Positions 16,602 through 26,628 of a DNA stretch of 64,000 bases are shown here, in pieces. Position 1 is the stretch's first letter. Every line of letters begins with the position of its first letter. The notes under the pieces are model-generated. The model saw only the letters and a list, made by a program, of their open reading frames with translations. It made no database searches and had not been told where the DNA came from. A program made the translations under genes and the position numbers. Source of the stretch: Micromonospora sediminimaris (GTDB taxonomy: Bacteria > Actinomycetota > Actinomycetes > Mycobacteriales > Micromonosporaceae); contig FOLJ01000011.1 of assembly GCA_900112325.1 (NCBI GenBank), positions 1 to 64,000 of the forward strand, in the 5' to 3' direction.

Positions 16602-17591
16602 TCAGTCCAGGGTGAAGTAGTCGGGGCCGGCGTACACGCCGGTCGTCAGCTTGGTGCGCTGCATCAGCAGGTCGTTGAGGAGGCTGGACGCGCCGAAGCG
16701 GAACCAGTCCGGGTGCAGCCAGTCCGGGCCGACGGTCTCGTTGACCATGACCAGGTACTTGATCGCGTCCTTGGTGGTCTTGATGCCGCCGGCCGGCTTC
16801 ACGCCTACCTGCCGCCCGGTGGCGGCCCGGAAGTCGCGTACCGCCTCCAGCATCACCAGGGTCACCGGCAGGGTGGCGGCGACGGGAACCTTGCCGGTGG
16901 AGGTCTTGATGAAGTCGGCGCCCGCGAGCATCGCCAGCCAGGAGGCGCGGCGCACGTTGTCGTAGGTGGCCAGCTCGCCGGTCTCCAGGATCACCTTGAG
17001 GTGGGCTCGCGGTCGCCCTTGGCGACCGGCATCAGCACTGCCGCAGGCTTCCTTGGTGGCGACGATCTCGTCGTACACCTCGGCGTAGCGGCCGGCCAGG
17101 AAGGCGCCCCGGTTGATCACCATGTCGATCTCGTCGGCGCCCGCCTCGACGGCGGCGCGGGTGTCGGCGAGCTTGATCTCCAGCGGCGCCTGACCCGACG
17201 GGAAGGACGTGGCCACGCTGGCCAGGTGCACCCCGGATCCGCGCAGCACCTCGGCCACGTACGGGACCATCGAGGGGTAGACGCAGACCGCGCCGACGTG
17301 CGGGCAGGACGGGTCGGCCGGATCGGGCCGCAGCGCCTTCGCGGCGAGCGCCCGTACCTTGCCCGGGGTGTCCGCGCCCTCCAGCGTGGTCAGGTCGACC
17401 ATCCGGATGGCGAGGTCGATCGCCTCGGCCTTGGCGGTGGTCTTGATGGATCGGGTGCCGAGTTGGGCTGCCCGCTGCTCCGCGCCGACCTGGTCCACGC
17501 CCGGTAGGCCGTGCAGAAAGGTCCGCAGAGCGGTCTCGGATCGTCCCAACTCGGAGAGGTCCGAGCGGGCCGACGTCGCTGTCGCCGTCAT
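16602..17591 (-). CDS. deoC: Deoxyribose-phosphate aldolase
   Basis: A 329-residue class I aldolase. The Schiff-base lysine lies in ADFIKTSTGKV and a second conserved lysine in GVKPAGGIKT. It splits 2-deoxyribose 5-phosphate into glyceraldehyde 3-phosphate and acetaldehyde, letting the cell use deoxynucleosides as carbon. The N-terminal 60 residues are longer than in the 220-260-residue E. coli class, as in other actinobacterial forms. The ATG at 17591 lies 7 bases from a TAGACT -10 box with no Shine-Dalgarno sequence. It heads the operon and is divergent from upp. Confidence 0.94.
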   Translation of the reverse strand: MTATATSARSDLSELGRSETALRTFLHGLPGVDQVGAEQRAAQLGTRSIKTTAKAEAIDLAIRMVDLTTLEGADTPGKVRALAAKALRPDPADPSCPHVGAVCVYPSMVPYVAEVLRGSGVHLASVATSFPSGQAPLEIKLADTRAAVEAGADEIDMVINRGAFLAGRYAEVYDEIVATKEACGSADAGRQGRPRAHLKVILETGELATYDNVRRASWLAMLAGADFIKTSTGKVPVAATLPVTLVMLEAVRDFRAATGRQVGVKPAGGIKTTKDAIKYLVMVNETVGPDWLHPDWFRFGASSLLNDLLMQRTKLTTGVYAGPDYFTLD

Positions 17592-17598
17592 GTCTCGA

Positions 17599-17604
17599 AG
17601 TCTA
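17599..17604 (-). promoter_or_regulatory. -10 box of leaderless deoC promoter
   Basis: TAGACT on the minus strand, 7 bases before the deoC ATG. Confidence 0.45.
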
Positions 17605-17710
17605 CGCAGGTTGACACCGAGTGATCTTGGTCACCGCGGTCGACGAGCGCGCACGGGTGAGCGAAGTCGCTGGTCGCGGCCGGGGCCCGCGCGCCGACAT
17701 TCCGGGCGGG

Positions 17711-17716
17711 TAGGTT
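17711..17716 (+). promoter_or_regulatory. -10 box of upp promoter
   Basis: TAGGTT ends 8 bases before the upp GTG; no ribosome-binding site lies between, consistent with a leaderless mRNA. Confidence 0.45.
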
Positions 17717-17724
17717 GAGCGATC

Positions 17725-18357
17725 GTGGACGTACTCGTCATTGACCACCCGCTCGCCCAGTCCCGGCTGACCGCCATGCGGGACGAGCGCACCGATTCCT
17801 CGACATTCCGGGCGGCGCTGCACGAACTCACCACAATGCTGGTGTACGAGGCCGCCCGCTCCTTCCCGGTGGAGACGTACCCGGTGCAGACGCCGGTGAC
17901 CGCCACCCAGGGCACCCGGCTGGCCAACCCGCCGCTGCTGGTGCCGGTGCTGCGGGCGGGTCTCGGCATGGCCGACGCCGCGCTGGGGCTGCTGCCCGAG
18001 TCCTCGATGGGCTTCGTCGGCCTGGCCCGCGACGAGGAGACCTTCGAGCCGCGCGCCTACATGGAGTCGCTGCCCCGGGACCTCGCCGGCCTGCCCGTGC
18101 TGGTCCTCGACCCGATGCTGGCCACCGGCGGCTCCCTGGAGCACTGCTGTCGACTGCTGGCCGAGCGGGGCTGCACCGACATCACCGTGCTCTGTGTGCT
18201 CGCCGCGCCGGCCGGCATCCAGCGGTTGGAGCGCTCCGGACTGCCGCTGCGCCTGGTCACCGCCGCCATCGACGACGGCCTCAACGACAGCATGTTCATC
18301 GTGCCGGGCCTCGGCGACGCCGGTGACCGGCAGTTCGGCGGCATGCCCCGCTTCTGA
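17725..18357 (+). CDS. upp: Uracil phosphoribosyltransferase
   Basis: A 210-residue type I phosphoribosyltransferase that makes UMP from uracil and PRPP. The PRPP-binding loop is LVLDPMLATGGSLEHC (about residues 130-145), and the C-terminus PGLGDAGDRQFGG is the uracil-binding signature. The start is the GTG at 17725. It belongs to the nucleoside salvage neighbourhood with the divergent deoC operon and the phosphosugar mutase. Confidence 0.96.
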   Translation: MDVLVIDHPLAQSRLTAMRDERTDSSTFRAALHELTTMLVYEAARSFPVETYPVQTPVTATQGTRLANPPLLVPVLRAGLGMADAALGLLPESSMGFVGLARDEETFEPRAYMESLPRDLAGLPVLVLDPMLATGGSLEHCCRLLAERGCTDITVLCVLAAPAGIQRLERSGLPLRLVTAAIDDGLNDSMFIVPGLGDAGDRQFGGMPRF

Positions 18358-18418
18358 GCAGGACGACGGCCGCTGACCCCGGCGGCGGTTTGTGCTGCGG
18401 GCGGTGGCGTTCAGCGGC

Positions 18419-18424
18419 TAGCGT
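18419..18424 (+). promoter_or_regulatory. -10 box for the GPP34 gene
   Basis: TAGCGT ends 8 bases before the ATG at 18433, again without a Shine-Dalgarno sequence. Confidence 0.45.
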
Positions 18425-18432
18425 CTCGGGCC

Positions 18433-19122
18433 ATGACTGGTGTGCCACTCGCCGAGGAACTGCTCCTGCTCGCCTACGACGACGAAACGGGTAAGGCGAC
18501 CCTGCCGCGGATCAGCCTCGACCTGGGCATGGCCGCCGCCGTTCTCATCGAACTGGCCCTGGCCGGGCGGATCGCGTACACCGACGGCGCCTTGACCGCG
18601 GTGGACCCGACGCCGACCGGCGAACCGGTCACCGACGCGGTGCTGGCCAAGATCGTGGCCGACACGCCGCACAGCCCCTCCTCCTGGGTGCAGCGGCTCC
18701 GGCACGGCCTGCGCGACCGGATCCTCGGCGACCTCTGCGAGCAGGGCGTCGTCCGGGACGTCGACGAGACCGAGTTGGGCTTCATCCACGTCCACCGCTA
18801 CCCGGTGGTGGACCCGTCGGTGGAGGAGGAGACCCGGCAGCGGCTCGCCGTGGTGCTCACCGGCGCCGCGCCGGACGAGCGGACCGCCGCACTCGCGACC
18901 CTGGTCGCCGTGCTGCGGATGGAGTCCGCACTCGGGGTCACCGGCGAGGACGCCGACGCCGCCCGACGCCGGCTGGAGGAGATCGCCAGCGGCGCCGGCT
19001 TCTCCGGCGAGGTCAACCTGGAGGACAGCGTGATCCGCCCGTCGGTGGCCCTGGTGGTGGCTGCCCTCGGCCGCGCCGTCGAGCACGCCCTCGGCCCCCG
19101 CCGCCCGCCCGAATCGCGTTGA
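18433..19122 (+). CDS. GPP34/GOLPH3-like phosphoprotein
   Basis: A 229-residue helical protein of the GOLPH3/GPP34 family. The N-terminus PLAEELLLLAYDDETGKA and the helix SLDLGMAAAVLIELALAGRI are typical. In eukaryotes GOLPH3 binds phosphatidylinositol 4-phosphate on the Golgi; in actinomycetes the role is unknown, though members are common, often in several copies. No membrane helix or enzymatic motif is visible. Its stop codon lies inside the left arm of a 14-bp palindrome that it shares with the convergent mutase gene. Confidence 0.86.
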   Translation: MTGVPLAEELLLLAYDDETGKATLPRISLDLGMAAAVLIELALAGRIAYTDGALTAVDPTPTGEPVTDAVLAKIVADTPHSPSSWVQRLRHGLRDRILGDLCEQGVVRDVDETELGFIHVHRYPVVDPSVEEETRQRLAVVLTGAAPDERTAALATLVAVLRMESALGVTGEDADAARRRLEEIASGAGFSGEVNLEDSVIRPSVALVVAALGRAVEHALGPRRPPESR

Positions 19123-19177
19123 TCATGAGGTCTGGCGGCACTCCTGGATCAACTTCGCCGCTAACCTCATGATCAAC
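19118..19177. repeat. GTTGATCATGAGGT palindrome acting as shared bidirectional terminator
   Basis: Perfect 14-base arms GTTGATCATGAGGT (19118-19131) and its complement (19164-19177) enclose 32 bases. The TGA stop of the GPP34 gene (19120-19122) lies in the left arm, and the stop of the convergent mutase gene (19173-19175) lies in the right arm. The arm sequence looks like an interspersed repeat of Micromonosporaceae. Confidence 0.75.
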
Positions 19178-20864
19178 CGGGTGGGATGCCGAGGGCGTGG
19201 GCGATTTCGGTGCGGAGGGTGGTGATGGCGGCGGTCGCGCGGGTACGGGCCGCGGCTATGTCGCCGTTGGTGGGGGGTTCCACCACTTCCAGGTACGCCT
19301 TGAGCTTTGGTTCGGTGCCGGAGGGGCGGATCACCACCCGGGCCGCTGCGGTACGCAGGATCACCACGTCGGCGTCGGGAAGCAGGTCCTGCGTCTCGGT
19401 GACCGGCTGACCGAGCAGGGTGGTCGGGGTGGCGGCGCGGATCCGGGCCATCGCGTCGGCGATCAGGCGCAGGTCGTCGACGCGTACCGAGAGCTGGTCG
19501 GTCTGGTGCACGCCGAACTCGGCGGCCAACTCGTCGAGGCGGTCGACGAGCGTGCGCCCCTGCGCCTTGAGGCCGGCGGCCAGCTCGGCCACCGTCAGCG
19601 CGGCGGTGATGCCGTCCTTGTCGCGTACGTGCTCCGGGGCGACGCAGTAGCCGAGCGCCTCCTCGTAACCGAAGACCAGTGGTTCACTGCCGTCACCGGC
19701 CCGGACGATCCACTTGAATCCGGTGAGCGTCTCCCCGTACGGCAGCCCGCGCGCGGCGCACATCGTCCGCAGCAGCGACGACGAGACGATTGTGGTGGCG
19801 TACCGGCCGGTGACCCCGCGTCGCATCAGGTGATCGGCGAGCAGCACACCCACCTCGTCCCCGCGCAGCATCCGCCAACCCGAACCGTCGGACTTGCCGG
19901 CAGCGTCGCGGACCGCGACGGCGCAGCGGTCGGCGTCGGGGTCGTTGGCGATGGCCAGGTCGGCGTCGGTGCGCTCGGCGAGCGCGACCAACCGGTCCAC
20001 CGCGCCCGGCTCCTCCGGGTTCGGGAAGCTGACGGTGGGGAAGTCAGGGTCGGGCTCGGCCTGGTCGGGCACCACGCCGGGCGTCGGAAAACCGGCGGCG
20101 GCGAACGCGGCGGTGAGCACCGCCGCACCGACACCGTGCAGCGGGGTGTACGCCACGGTCAGCTCCCGGGGACCGCCCGGGGAGACGACACCGACCGCCC
20201 GCGCCACGTACGCGGCGACCAGGTCGTCGCCGAGCACCTGCCCGGCGGGGCCGAGCGGCACCTGAGCCAGCGGGCCGACCGCGCGGATGGCGGCCTCGAT
20301 GCCGGCGTCGGCCGGCGGCACGATCTGCGCCCCGGCGCCCAGCTCCCCACCCAACTCGGCACCGAGGTACACCTTGTAGCCGTTGTCCTGCGGTGGGTTG
20401 TGGCTGGCGGTCACCATCACCCCGGCCACCGCCGACAGGTGACGCACCGCGTACGCGAGCACCGGGGTGGGCAGGGGGCGGGGGAGCAGCAGCGCGGGGC
20501 GGCCCGCCCCGGTGGCCACCTGGGCGGTGCGTTCGGCGAACTCGCGGGAGCCGCGCCGGGCGTCGTACCCGATCACCAGCGGGCCGGTGCCGCCCTGGGC
20601 GGCGAGCCAGGCGACCAGCCCGGCGGCGGCCTGGGTGACCACCGCGAGGTTCATCCCGTTGGGGCCGGCGCGCAGCGGCCCGCGCAGGCCGGCCGTGCCG
20701 AAGGTCAGCGGCCCGGCGAACCGGTCGGCCAGCTCCGGCGCGCTGCCCGGCAGCTGGTCGAGCACCGCCCGCAGCTCCGCCCGACCGGCCGGGTCCGGGT
20801 CGTCGGCGAGCCAGCGTTCGGCCCGCTCGCGGATGGTGTCGAGGTCAGTGGTCTCCGCCGCCAT
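19173..20864 (-). CDS. Phosphoglucomutase/phosphomannomutase family phospho-sugar mutase
   Basis: A 563-residue alpha-D-phosphohexomutase. The phosphoserine loop is VMVTASHNPPQDNGYK, the metal loop NDPDADRCAVAV, and the sugar loop GYEEALGY; the C-terminal phosphate-binding motif is IRPSGTEPKLK. It interconverts hexose 1- and 6-phosphates and, in some relatives, pentose 1- and 5-phosphates; next to deoC and upp, phosphopentomutase activity is plausible but not shown. M. tuberculosis has pmmB beside upp in a similar order. The final codons lie in a palindrome. Confidence 0.92.
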   Translation of the reverse strand: MAAETTDLDTIRERAERWLADDPDPAGRAELRAVLDQLPGSAPELADRFAGPLTFGTAGLRGPLRAGPNGMNLAVVTQAAAGLVAWLAAQGGTGPLVIGYDARRGSREFAERTAQVATGAGRPALLLPRPLPTPVLAYAVRHLSAVAGVMVTASHNPPQDNGYKVYLGAELGGELGAGAQIVPPADAGIEAAIRAVGPLAQVPLGPAGQVLGDDLVAAYVARAVGVVSPGGPRELTVAYTPLHGVGAAVLTAAFAAAGFPTPGVVPDQAEPDPDFPTVSFPNPEEPGAVDRLVALAERTDADLAIANDPDADRCAVAVRDAAGKSDGSGWRMLRGDEVGVLLADHLMRRGVTGRYATTIVSSSLLRTMCAARGLPYGETLTGFKWIVRAGDGSEPLVFGYEEALGYCVAPEHVRDKDGITAALTVAELAAGLKAQGRTLVDRLDELAAEFGVHQTDQLSVRVDDLRLIADAMARIRAATPTTLLGQPVTETQDLLPDADVVILRTAAARVVIRPSGTEPKLKAYLEVVEPPTNGDIAAARTRATAAITTLRTEIAHALGIPPG

Positions 20865-20911
20865 GGCCTCTTGATAGCACGGCGCGGATCTCCACGGGCG
20901 TGTGCCCTGGC

Positions 20912-23047
20912 TCAGCCGGCCGCCGTGAGCTGGAACGACTTGAGCATCTCCGCGTAGATCGGCTTGCTCTCCTCGAAGCGGGCGTCGGTCGAGGTGAGGT
21001 AGAACGAGTAGAGCCGGCCGTCGTGGGCGACCCCGTGCCAGATGCCGTGCCGCATCTCGTCGCCCTCGCCGCAGGTGTACTCGAACTCGGCCGAGGGCTT
21101 ACCGGCCAGCTCTTTCTCGGCCATGGCGACCTGGGTGTACGGCTTGGCGCAGGAGGCCGAGCGGGTCTTCAGCCCGTTCTCGGCGACCTCTGCCCAACGG
21201 GCCGAGGTGCCGCTCCACTTCTCGTTGAGGATGCGTACCCGACGACCGCTGTCCTCCGGGTCGGTGTAGTCGATGTAGACCCCACCGGCCGGCGCGGCCC
21301 GTTTCCAGCCCTTGGGCACCAGCACCTGCACCCCGCGTGCCGAGTGCTCCTGCATCTCGAGGCCGGGGCCCTCGTCCGCGGAGCTGGACGGCTCCGCGAC
21401 CGGGGTGGTGGGCGTCTCGTCGCCGCCGCTGGAGAAGGCCACGATGCCGATCAGCAGCAGCACCGCGAGGCCACCGGCCGCCGCCAGCTGCATCTTGCGT
21501 GGCCAGCCCTTCACGGTGTCGACCACCCGGGTGCCGGCGGCCTTCGCCCGGTCGACCGGGCTGCTGCCGCCGCCCGGAGCGGCTGCCGGCGTGCCGTACG
21601 GCTGGTTCGGCGCGGCCGGCCACTGCGCGGCACCGTAGGCGCCGACCTGCTGCGTCGCGTCGGGCTGGGCACCGCCGTAGCCGCCGACCCGCTGGGTCGC
21701 CTCGGGCTGGGCGCCGTAGCCGCCGAGCTGCTGGGTGGCGTCCGGCCCGGCGCCGTAGCCGCCGATCCGCTGGGTCGCGTCGGGCTGCCCGCCGTAACCG
21801 AAGATCTCCGGCCCGACCCGCTGGGTCGTGTCCCCACCGACCCGCTGGGTCGCCTCGGCGCCACCGTAGGTGCGGCCGGCGGGCGGGGACATCGCGGCAC
21901 CCCGCTGCCCGGGACGGGCCAGGGCGTCGGCGCTGGTGTCCTCCATCGCGGCGGCGCCGGCCGCAGCAGCCTGGCCGGGGCGCTCGCCCCGGCGCAGCGC
22001 GGCCAGCCGGTCGGTCAGCGACTCGCCGGGGCCAAGCATCGCCCGGCCGCCGATCTGCCCGGACGGGACCGGCTTCGCCGGCGCGGCCGGCGCGCTGATC
22101 GGTGCGGGCAGCGGCACCGGCATCACGGAGTACTGGTCGGTCATCGAGTTGACCCCGGCGGCGCTGCTGCTCAGCGGGCCGGCCAGCAGCTCGCGCAGCA
22201 TGGCGCGGGCGGTGTGCACGTCCAGCCGGCGGGCCGGGTCCTTCTCCAGCAGACCCATCAGCACCCGGGTCAGCGGACCACTGCGCTGTGGCGGGGCGGG
22301 CGGATCCTCGACCACGGCGTGCATGGTCTCGATCGGGTCGCCCCGGTCGAAGGGCGGGCGGCCCTCCACGGCCGTGTAGAGCGTCACCCCGAGGGAGAAC
22401 AGGTCGCTGGGCGGGCCGAACTCCTGCCCCATGGCCCGCTCTGGCGAGATGAAGTGCGGTGAGCCCAGCACCATCCCCGGGGTGGTGAGCTGCACGTCGG
22501 TGGGCATCCGGGCGACACCGAAGTCGGTAAGCACGCAGCGGCCGTCGGAGCAGATCAACACGTTGGCGGGCTTGACGTCGCGGTGCAGCACGCCGATCGC
22601 GTGCGCCACCTCGAGCGCGCCGAGCAGCGCAATGCCGATCTTGGCAACCACGCGCTGGGCGATCGGCCCGTCCTCGATCACCATGTCGGCGAGGCTGCGG
22701 GCGTCCAGCAGCTCCATCACGATCCAGGGGCGGCCGGCCTCGGTGACCACGTCGTACACCTGGACCACCGCCGGATGGGCGATGGCGGCGGCGGCGCGGG
22801 CCTCGCGCAGGGTGCGTTCGTACATCGCGTCGCGGTCGCTCGGCGCCAGGCCGGGCGGGAGGACGACCTCCTTGACCGCCACGTCACGGCGCAGCAGGGT
22901 GTCCGTGGCCCGCCAGACCGTACCCATGCCACCGTTGCCCACCGCCGAGCGCAGCGAGTACCGGTCACCGATGACGGTGCCGGGTGTCGCGCGTCCGTTG
23001 GTGGGAGTGCTGACTGGTCCGCCGCTCCACGTCGGGATCTGAGTCAC
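20912..23047 (-). CDS. PknB-type Ser/Thr protein kinase with TQxV repeat linker
   Basis: A 711-residue membrane kinase. The catalytic domain spans about residues 28-290 with GNGGMGTVW, the VAVKE lysine, HRDVKPANV and TDFGVA. A linker at about 395-471 contains six TQRV, TQRI, TQQL or TQQV units in a Gly/Tyr-rich setting. One membrane helix is at about 515-536, and an extracellular domain of about 160 residues with two cysteines follows. Such kinases sense envelope conditions. Each linker threonine has V, I or L at position +3, which is suited to phosphothreonine recognition by FHA domains. The GTG start has only a weak ribosome-binding site. Confidence 0.92.
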   Translation of the reverse strand: MTQIPTWSGGPVSTPTNGRATPGTVIGDRYSLRSAVGNGGMGTVWRATDTLLRRDVAVKEVVLPPGLAPSDRDAMYERTLREARAAAAIAHPAVVQVYDVVTEAGRPWIVMELLDARSLADMVIEDGPIAQRVVAKIGIALLGALEVAHAIGVLHRDVKPANVLICSDGRCVLTDFGVARMPTDVQLTTPGMVLGSPHFISPERAMGQEFGPPSDLFSLGVTLYTAVEGRPPFDRGDPIETMHAVVEDPPAPPQRSGPLTRVLMGLLEKDPARRLDVHTARAMLRELLAGPLSSSAAGVNSMTDQYSVMPVPLPAPISAPAAPAKPVPSGQIGGRAMLGPGESLTDRLAALRRGERPGQAAAAGAAAMEDTSADALARPGQRGAAMSPPAGRTYGGAEATQRVGGDTTQRVGPEIFGYGGQPDATQRIGGYGAGPDATQQLGGYGAQPEATQRVGGYGGAQPDATQQVGAYGAAQWPAAPNQPYGTPAAAPGGGSSPVDRAKAAGTRVVDTVKGWPRKMQLAAAGGLAVLLLIGIVAFSSGGDETPTTPVAEPSSSADEGPGLEMQEHSARGVQVLVPKGWKRAAPAGGVYIDYTDPEDSGRRVRILNEKWSGTSARWAEVAENGLKTRSASCAKPYTQVAMAEKELAGKPSAEFEYTCGEGDEMRHGIWHGVAHDGRLYSFYLTSTDARFEESKPIYAEMLKSFQLTAAG

Positions 23048-23262
23048 AGAAAAGCCACCGGGGGAAGTCGAGAGGGCTGGGACACAACCCCCCTATCTTG
23101 CTGGTTCAGACGCCCGATGCGAAAGCCGGCGCGGCGGACGTTTCCAGTACTCGACGGTACGTGTGCAGCCACTCACCTCTTGTCGTGCCTTGTCGCGGCC
23201 AGGCGACGCGGTGTGCGGTATCCCTCACCCGCCACCCGTTCCACCCGTCCTACCATCCGGTG

Positions 23263-24846
<1,584 letters not shown>

Positions 24847-25192
24847 CCCCGGTCGGGTCGTCACGGCAACGCACGGTCCGCCGTCGCCGGGCGTGCGGCA
24901 GTCGTCGCGGGGACGTCATGGCCGAGTCGTCGCGCAGCGTGTCGAACCGGCGTTGCCCGGGTACTCCGCTCGCGGTGATCACGTGGACGCACACGGTGTG
25001 CGGTCGGACGGCTGCCCTGCGTGTGAACGTCCACGGGTGATCGTTGCCGATGGTGGTCGGGTAATTGTCGTACGGTCAGTTCATCGGCGCGACTAATGCG
25101 ACAATTCGGAACGGCGACGATGGTTTCGGGAAGATTCTCAGTGTCCGGCGAACGATTACGCGTTGTAGGAGGTGAGGGGCGGATGAGGGCTC
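24847..25192 (+). other. Intergenic region with an inverted repeat upstream of the amidohydrolase
   Basis: This stretch of about 345 bases has no supported gene. AATTGTCG (25063-25070) and CGACAATT (25099-25106) form an 8-base inverted repeat with a 28-base spacer, a possible operator or attenuator. A strong AGGAGGTGA motif at 25167-25175 precedes an ATG at 25183. Confidence 0.35.
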
Positions 25193-25372
25193 ATGACCAC
25201 GATCTACCTGCTGTCCCGCTCACCTACGGACGCTCTCAGCAGGGCATACGTGACGCTGCGCGGTCCGATCATCACCGGAACGAGGTTGCGCAGAGTTACC
25301 GTCGGGGGTCTACGCTGTCTGCTGTTCCCGATGATCCATCCATTTCTAGTGATCGAAGAGAATTCGACGTGA
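25193..25372 (+). CDS. Possible 59-residue ORF coupled to the amidohydrolase gene
   Basis: This ATG-initiated frame ends with a TGA that overlaps the GTG start of the next gene (GTGA). Its third-position GC is about 71 percent by hand count, against about 52 percent for the competing frame that would extend the amidohydrolase N-terminus from the ATG at 25183. The product is basic in the middle and hydrophobic near the end, with no recognisable domain. It may be a coupled small protein, or the region may simply be an untranslated leader. The function is unknown and the call is tentative. Confidence 0.3.
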   Translation: MTTIYLLSRSPTDALSRAYVTLRGPIITGTRLRRVTVGGLRCLLFPMIHPFLVIEENST

Positions 25373-26628
25373 CGAGTGCGTTGACGATGCCGACCGGTCA
25401 CCAACTGGCGCCGTCCTGGCCGGATGCGCCGACCGGTTCCCAGCCCTTGCCCTTCGAGTTGGACCACCTGCTCGCCCTCCGGGTACCGGGCCTGATCGCC
25501 ACGCGCCGTCACATCCACTCGCACCCGGAGCTGTCCGGCGCGGAATTCGAGACCGCGGCCCTGATCGCCCGGGAACTCTCCCTGGCCGGGCTGCAGCCGC
25601 GAATGCTGCCCAAGGGCAACGGGGTGATCTGCGACATCGACGGCCGCCCGGACGGTCCGGTGATCGCGCTGCGCGCCGACATCGACGCGTTGCCGCTGAC
25701 CGATGTCAAGGACGTGCCGTACCGCTCCACGGCCGACGGGGTCTGTCACGCCTGCGGCCACGACGTGCACACCACGGTCATGTTGGGCGTCGGCATGCTG
25801 CTCGCGCAGCTGGCCGACCTGGGCGAACTGCCCGGCCGGGTCCGGCTGATCTTCCAGCCCGCCGAGGAGATCCTGCCCTGCGGTTCGCTGGAGGTGATCG
25901 AGGCCGGCGGCCTCGACGACGTGGTGCAGATCTTCGCGTTGCACTGCGACCCGAACCTGCCCGTCGGTCAGGTGGGTCTGCGGGTCGGCCCGATCACCGC
26001 CGCCGCCGACAACGTCACCGTCCGGCTCACCGGCCCGGGTGGCCACACCGCCCGCCCGCACCTGACCGTGGACCTGGTGGACGCGCTCGGTCGGCTGATC
26101 ACCGAGGTCCCGGCACTGGTCAGCCGCCGGGTGCCGGCGAACAGTGGACTGCTGCTCGTCTTCGGTCACGCCTCCGCGGGCACCCGGTACAACGTCATCC
26201 CGTCCGAGGCGTCCGCCTCCGGCACCCTGCGGGTGATGGACCGCGACACCTGGGAGCTGGCCCCGAAGATCGTTTCTCAGGTGGTCCGGGACGTCATCGC
26301 ACCCACCGGGGCCACCGTCGACCTGGAGTACCTGCGCGGTCGTCCACCGGTCTGCAACGACGCGCGGGCCATCGGGGTGCTGAACGCGGCCACCGCAGCC
26401 GCGCTCGGCCCGGAGGGCATCGCGGAGACCCCGCAGAGCATGGGCGGCGAGGACTTCTCCTGGTATCTGGAGTACGTCCCCGGCGCCCTGGCCCGACTCG
26501 GGGTCGGCCGCTCCGGGCCGAACGTCGATCTGCACCGGGCGTCGTTCGACGTGGACGAACGGGCCATCCCGGTGGGCGTACGGCTCATGGTGCAGACCGC
26601 GCTCCAGGCACTGGCGGCGGCGCGCTGA
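25369..26628 (+). CDS. M20 family amidohydrolase/peptidase
   Basis: A 419-residue metal-dependent hydrolase of the amidohydrolase subfamily of M20 (hippurate or N-acyl amino acid hydrolase type). Metal-binding motifs are CHACGHDVHT (about residue 127), FQPAEE and GGEDFSWYLE near the C-terminus; the dimerisation domain lies between. The start is taken as the GTG at 25369. An in-frame ATG at 25183 with a strong AGGAGGTGA would add 62 residues that have weak coding bias, so it is less likely. It is cytosolic. M. tuberculosis has amiA1/amiB1 in a similar position relative to lpdA and upp. The end overlaps the convergent DUF4349 gene by 44 bases. Confidence 0.88.
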   Translation: MTSALTMPTGHQLAPSWPDAPTGSQPLPFELDHLLALRVPGLIATRRHIHSHPELSGAEFETAALIARELSLAGLQPRMLPKGNGVICDIDGRPDGPVIALRADIDALPLTDVKDVPYRSTADGVCHACGHDVHTTVMLGVGMLLAQLADLGELPGRVRLIFQPAEEILPCGSLEVIEAGGLDDVVQIFALHCDPNLPVGQVGLRVGPITAAADNVTVRLTGPGGHTARPHLTVDLVDALGRLITEVPALVSRRVPANSGLLLVFGHASAGTRYNVIPSEASASGTLRVMDRDTWELAPKIVSQVVRDVIAPTGATVDLEYLRGRPPVCNDARAIGVLNAATAAALGPEGIAETPQSMGGEDFSWYLEYVPGALARLGVGRSGPNVDLHRASFDVDERAIPVGVRLMVQTALQALAAAR

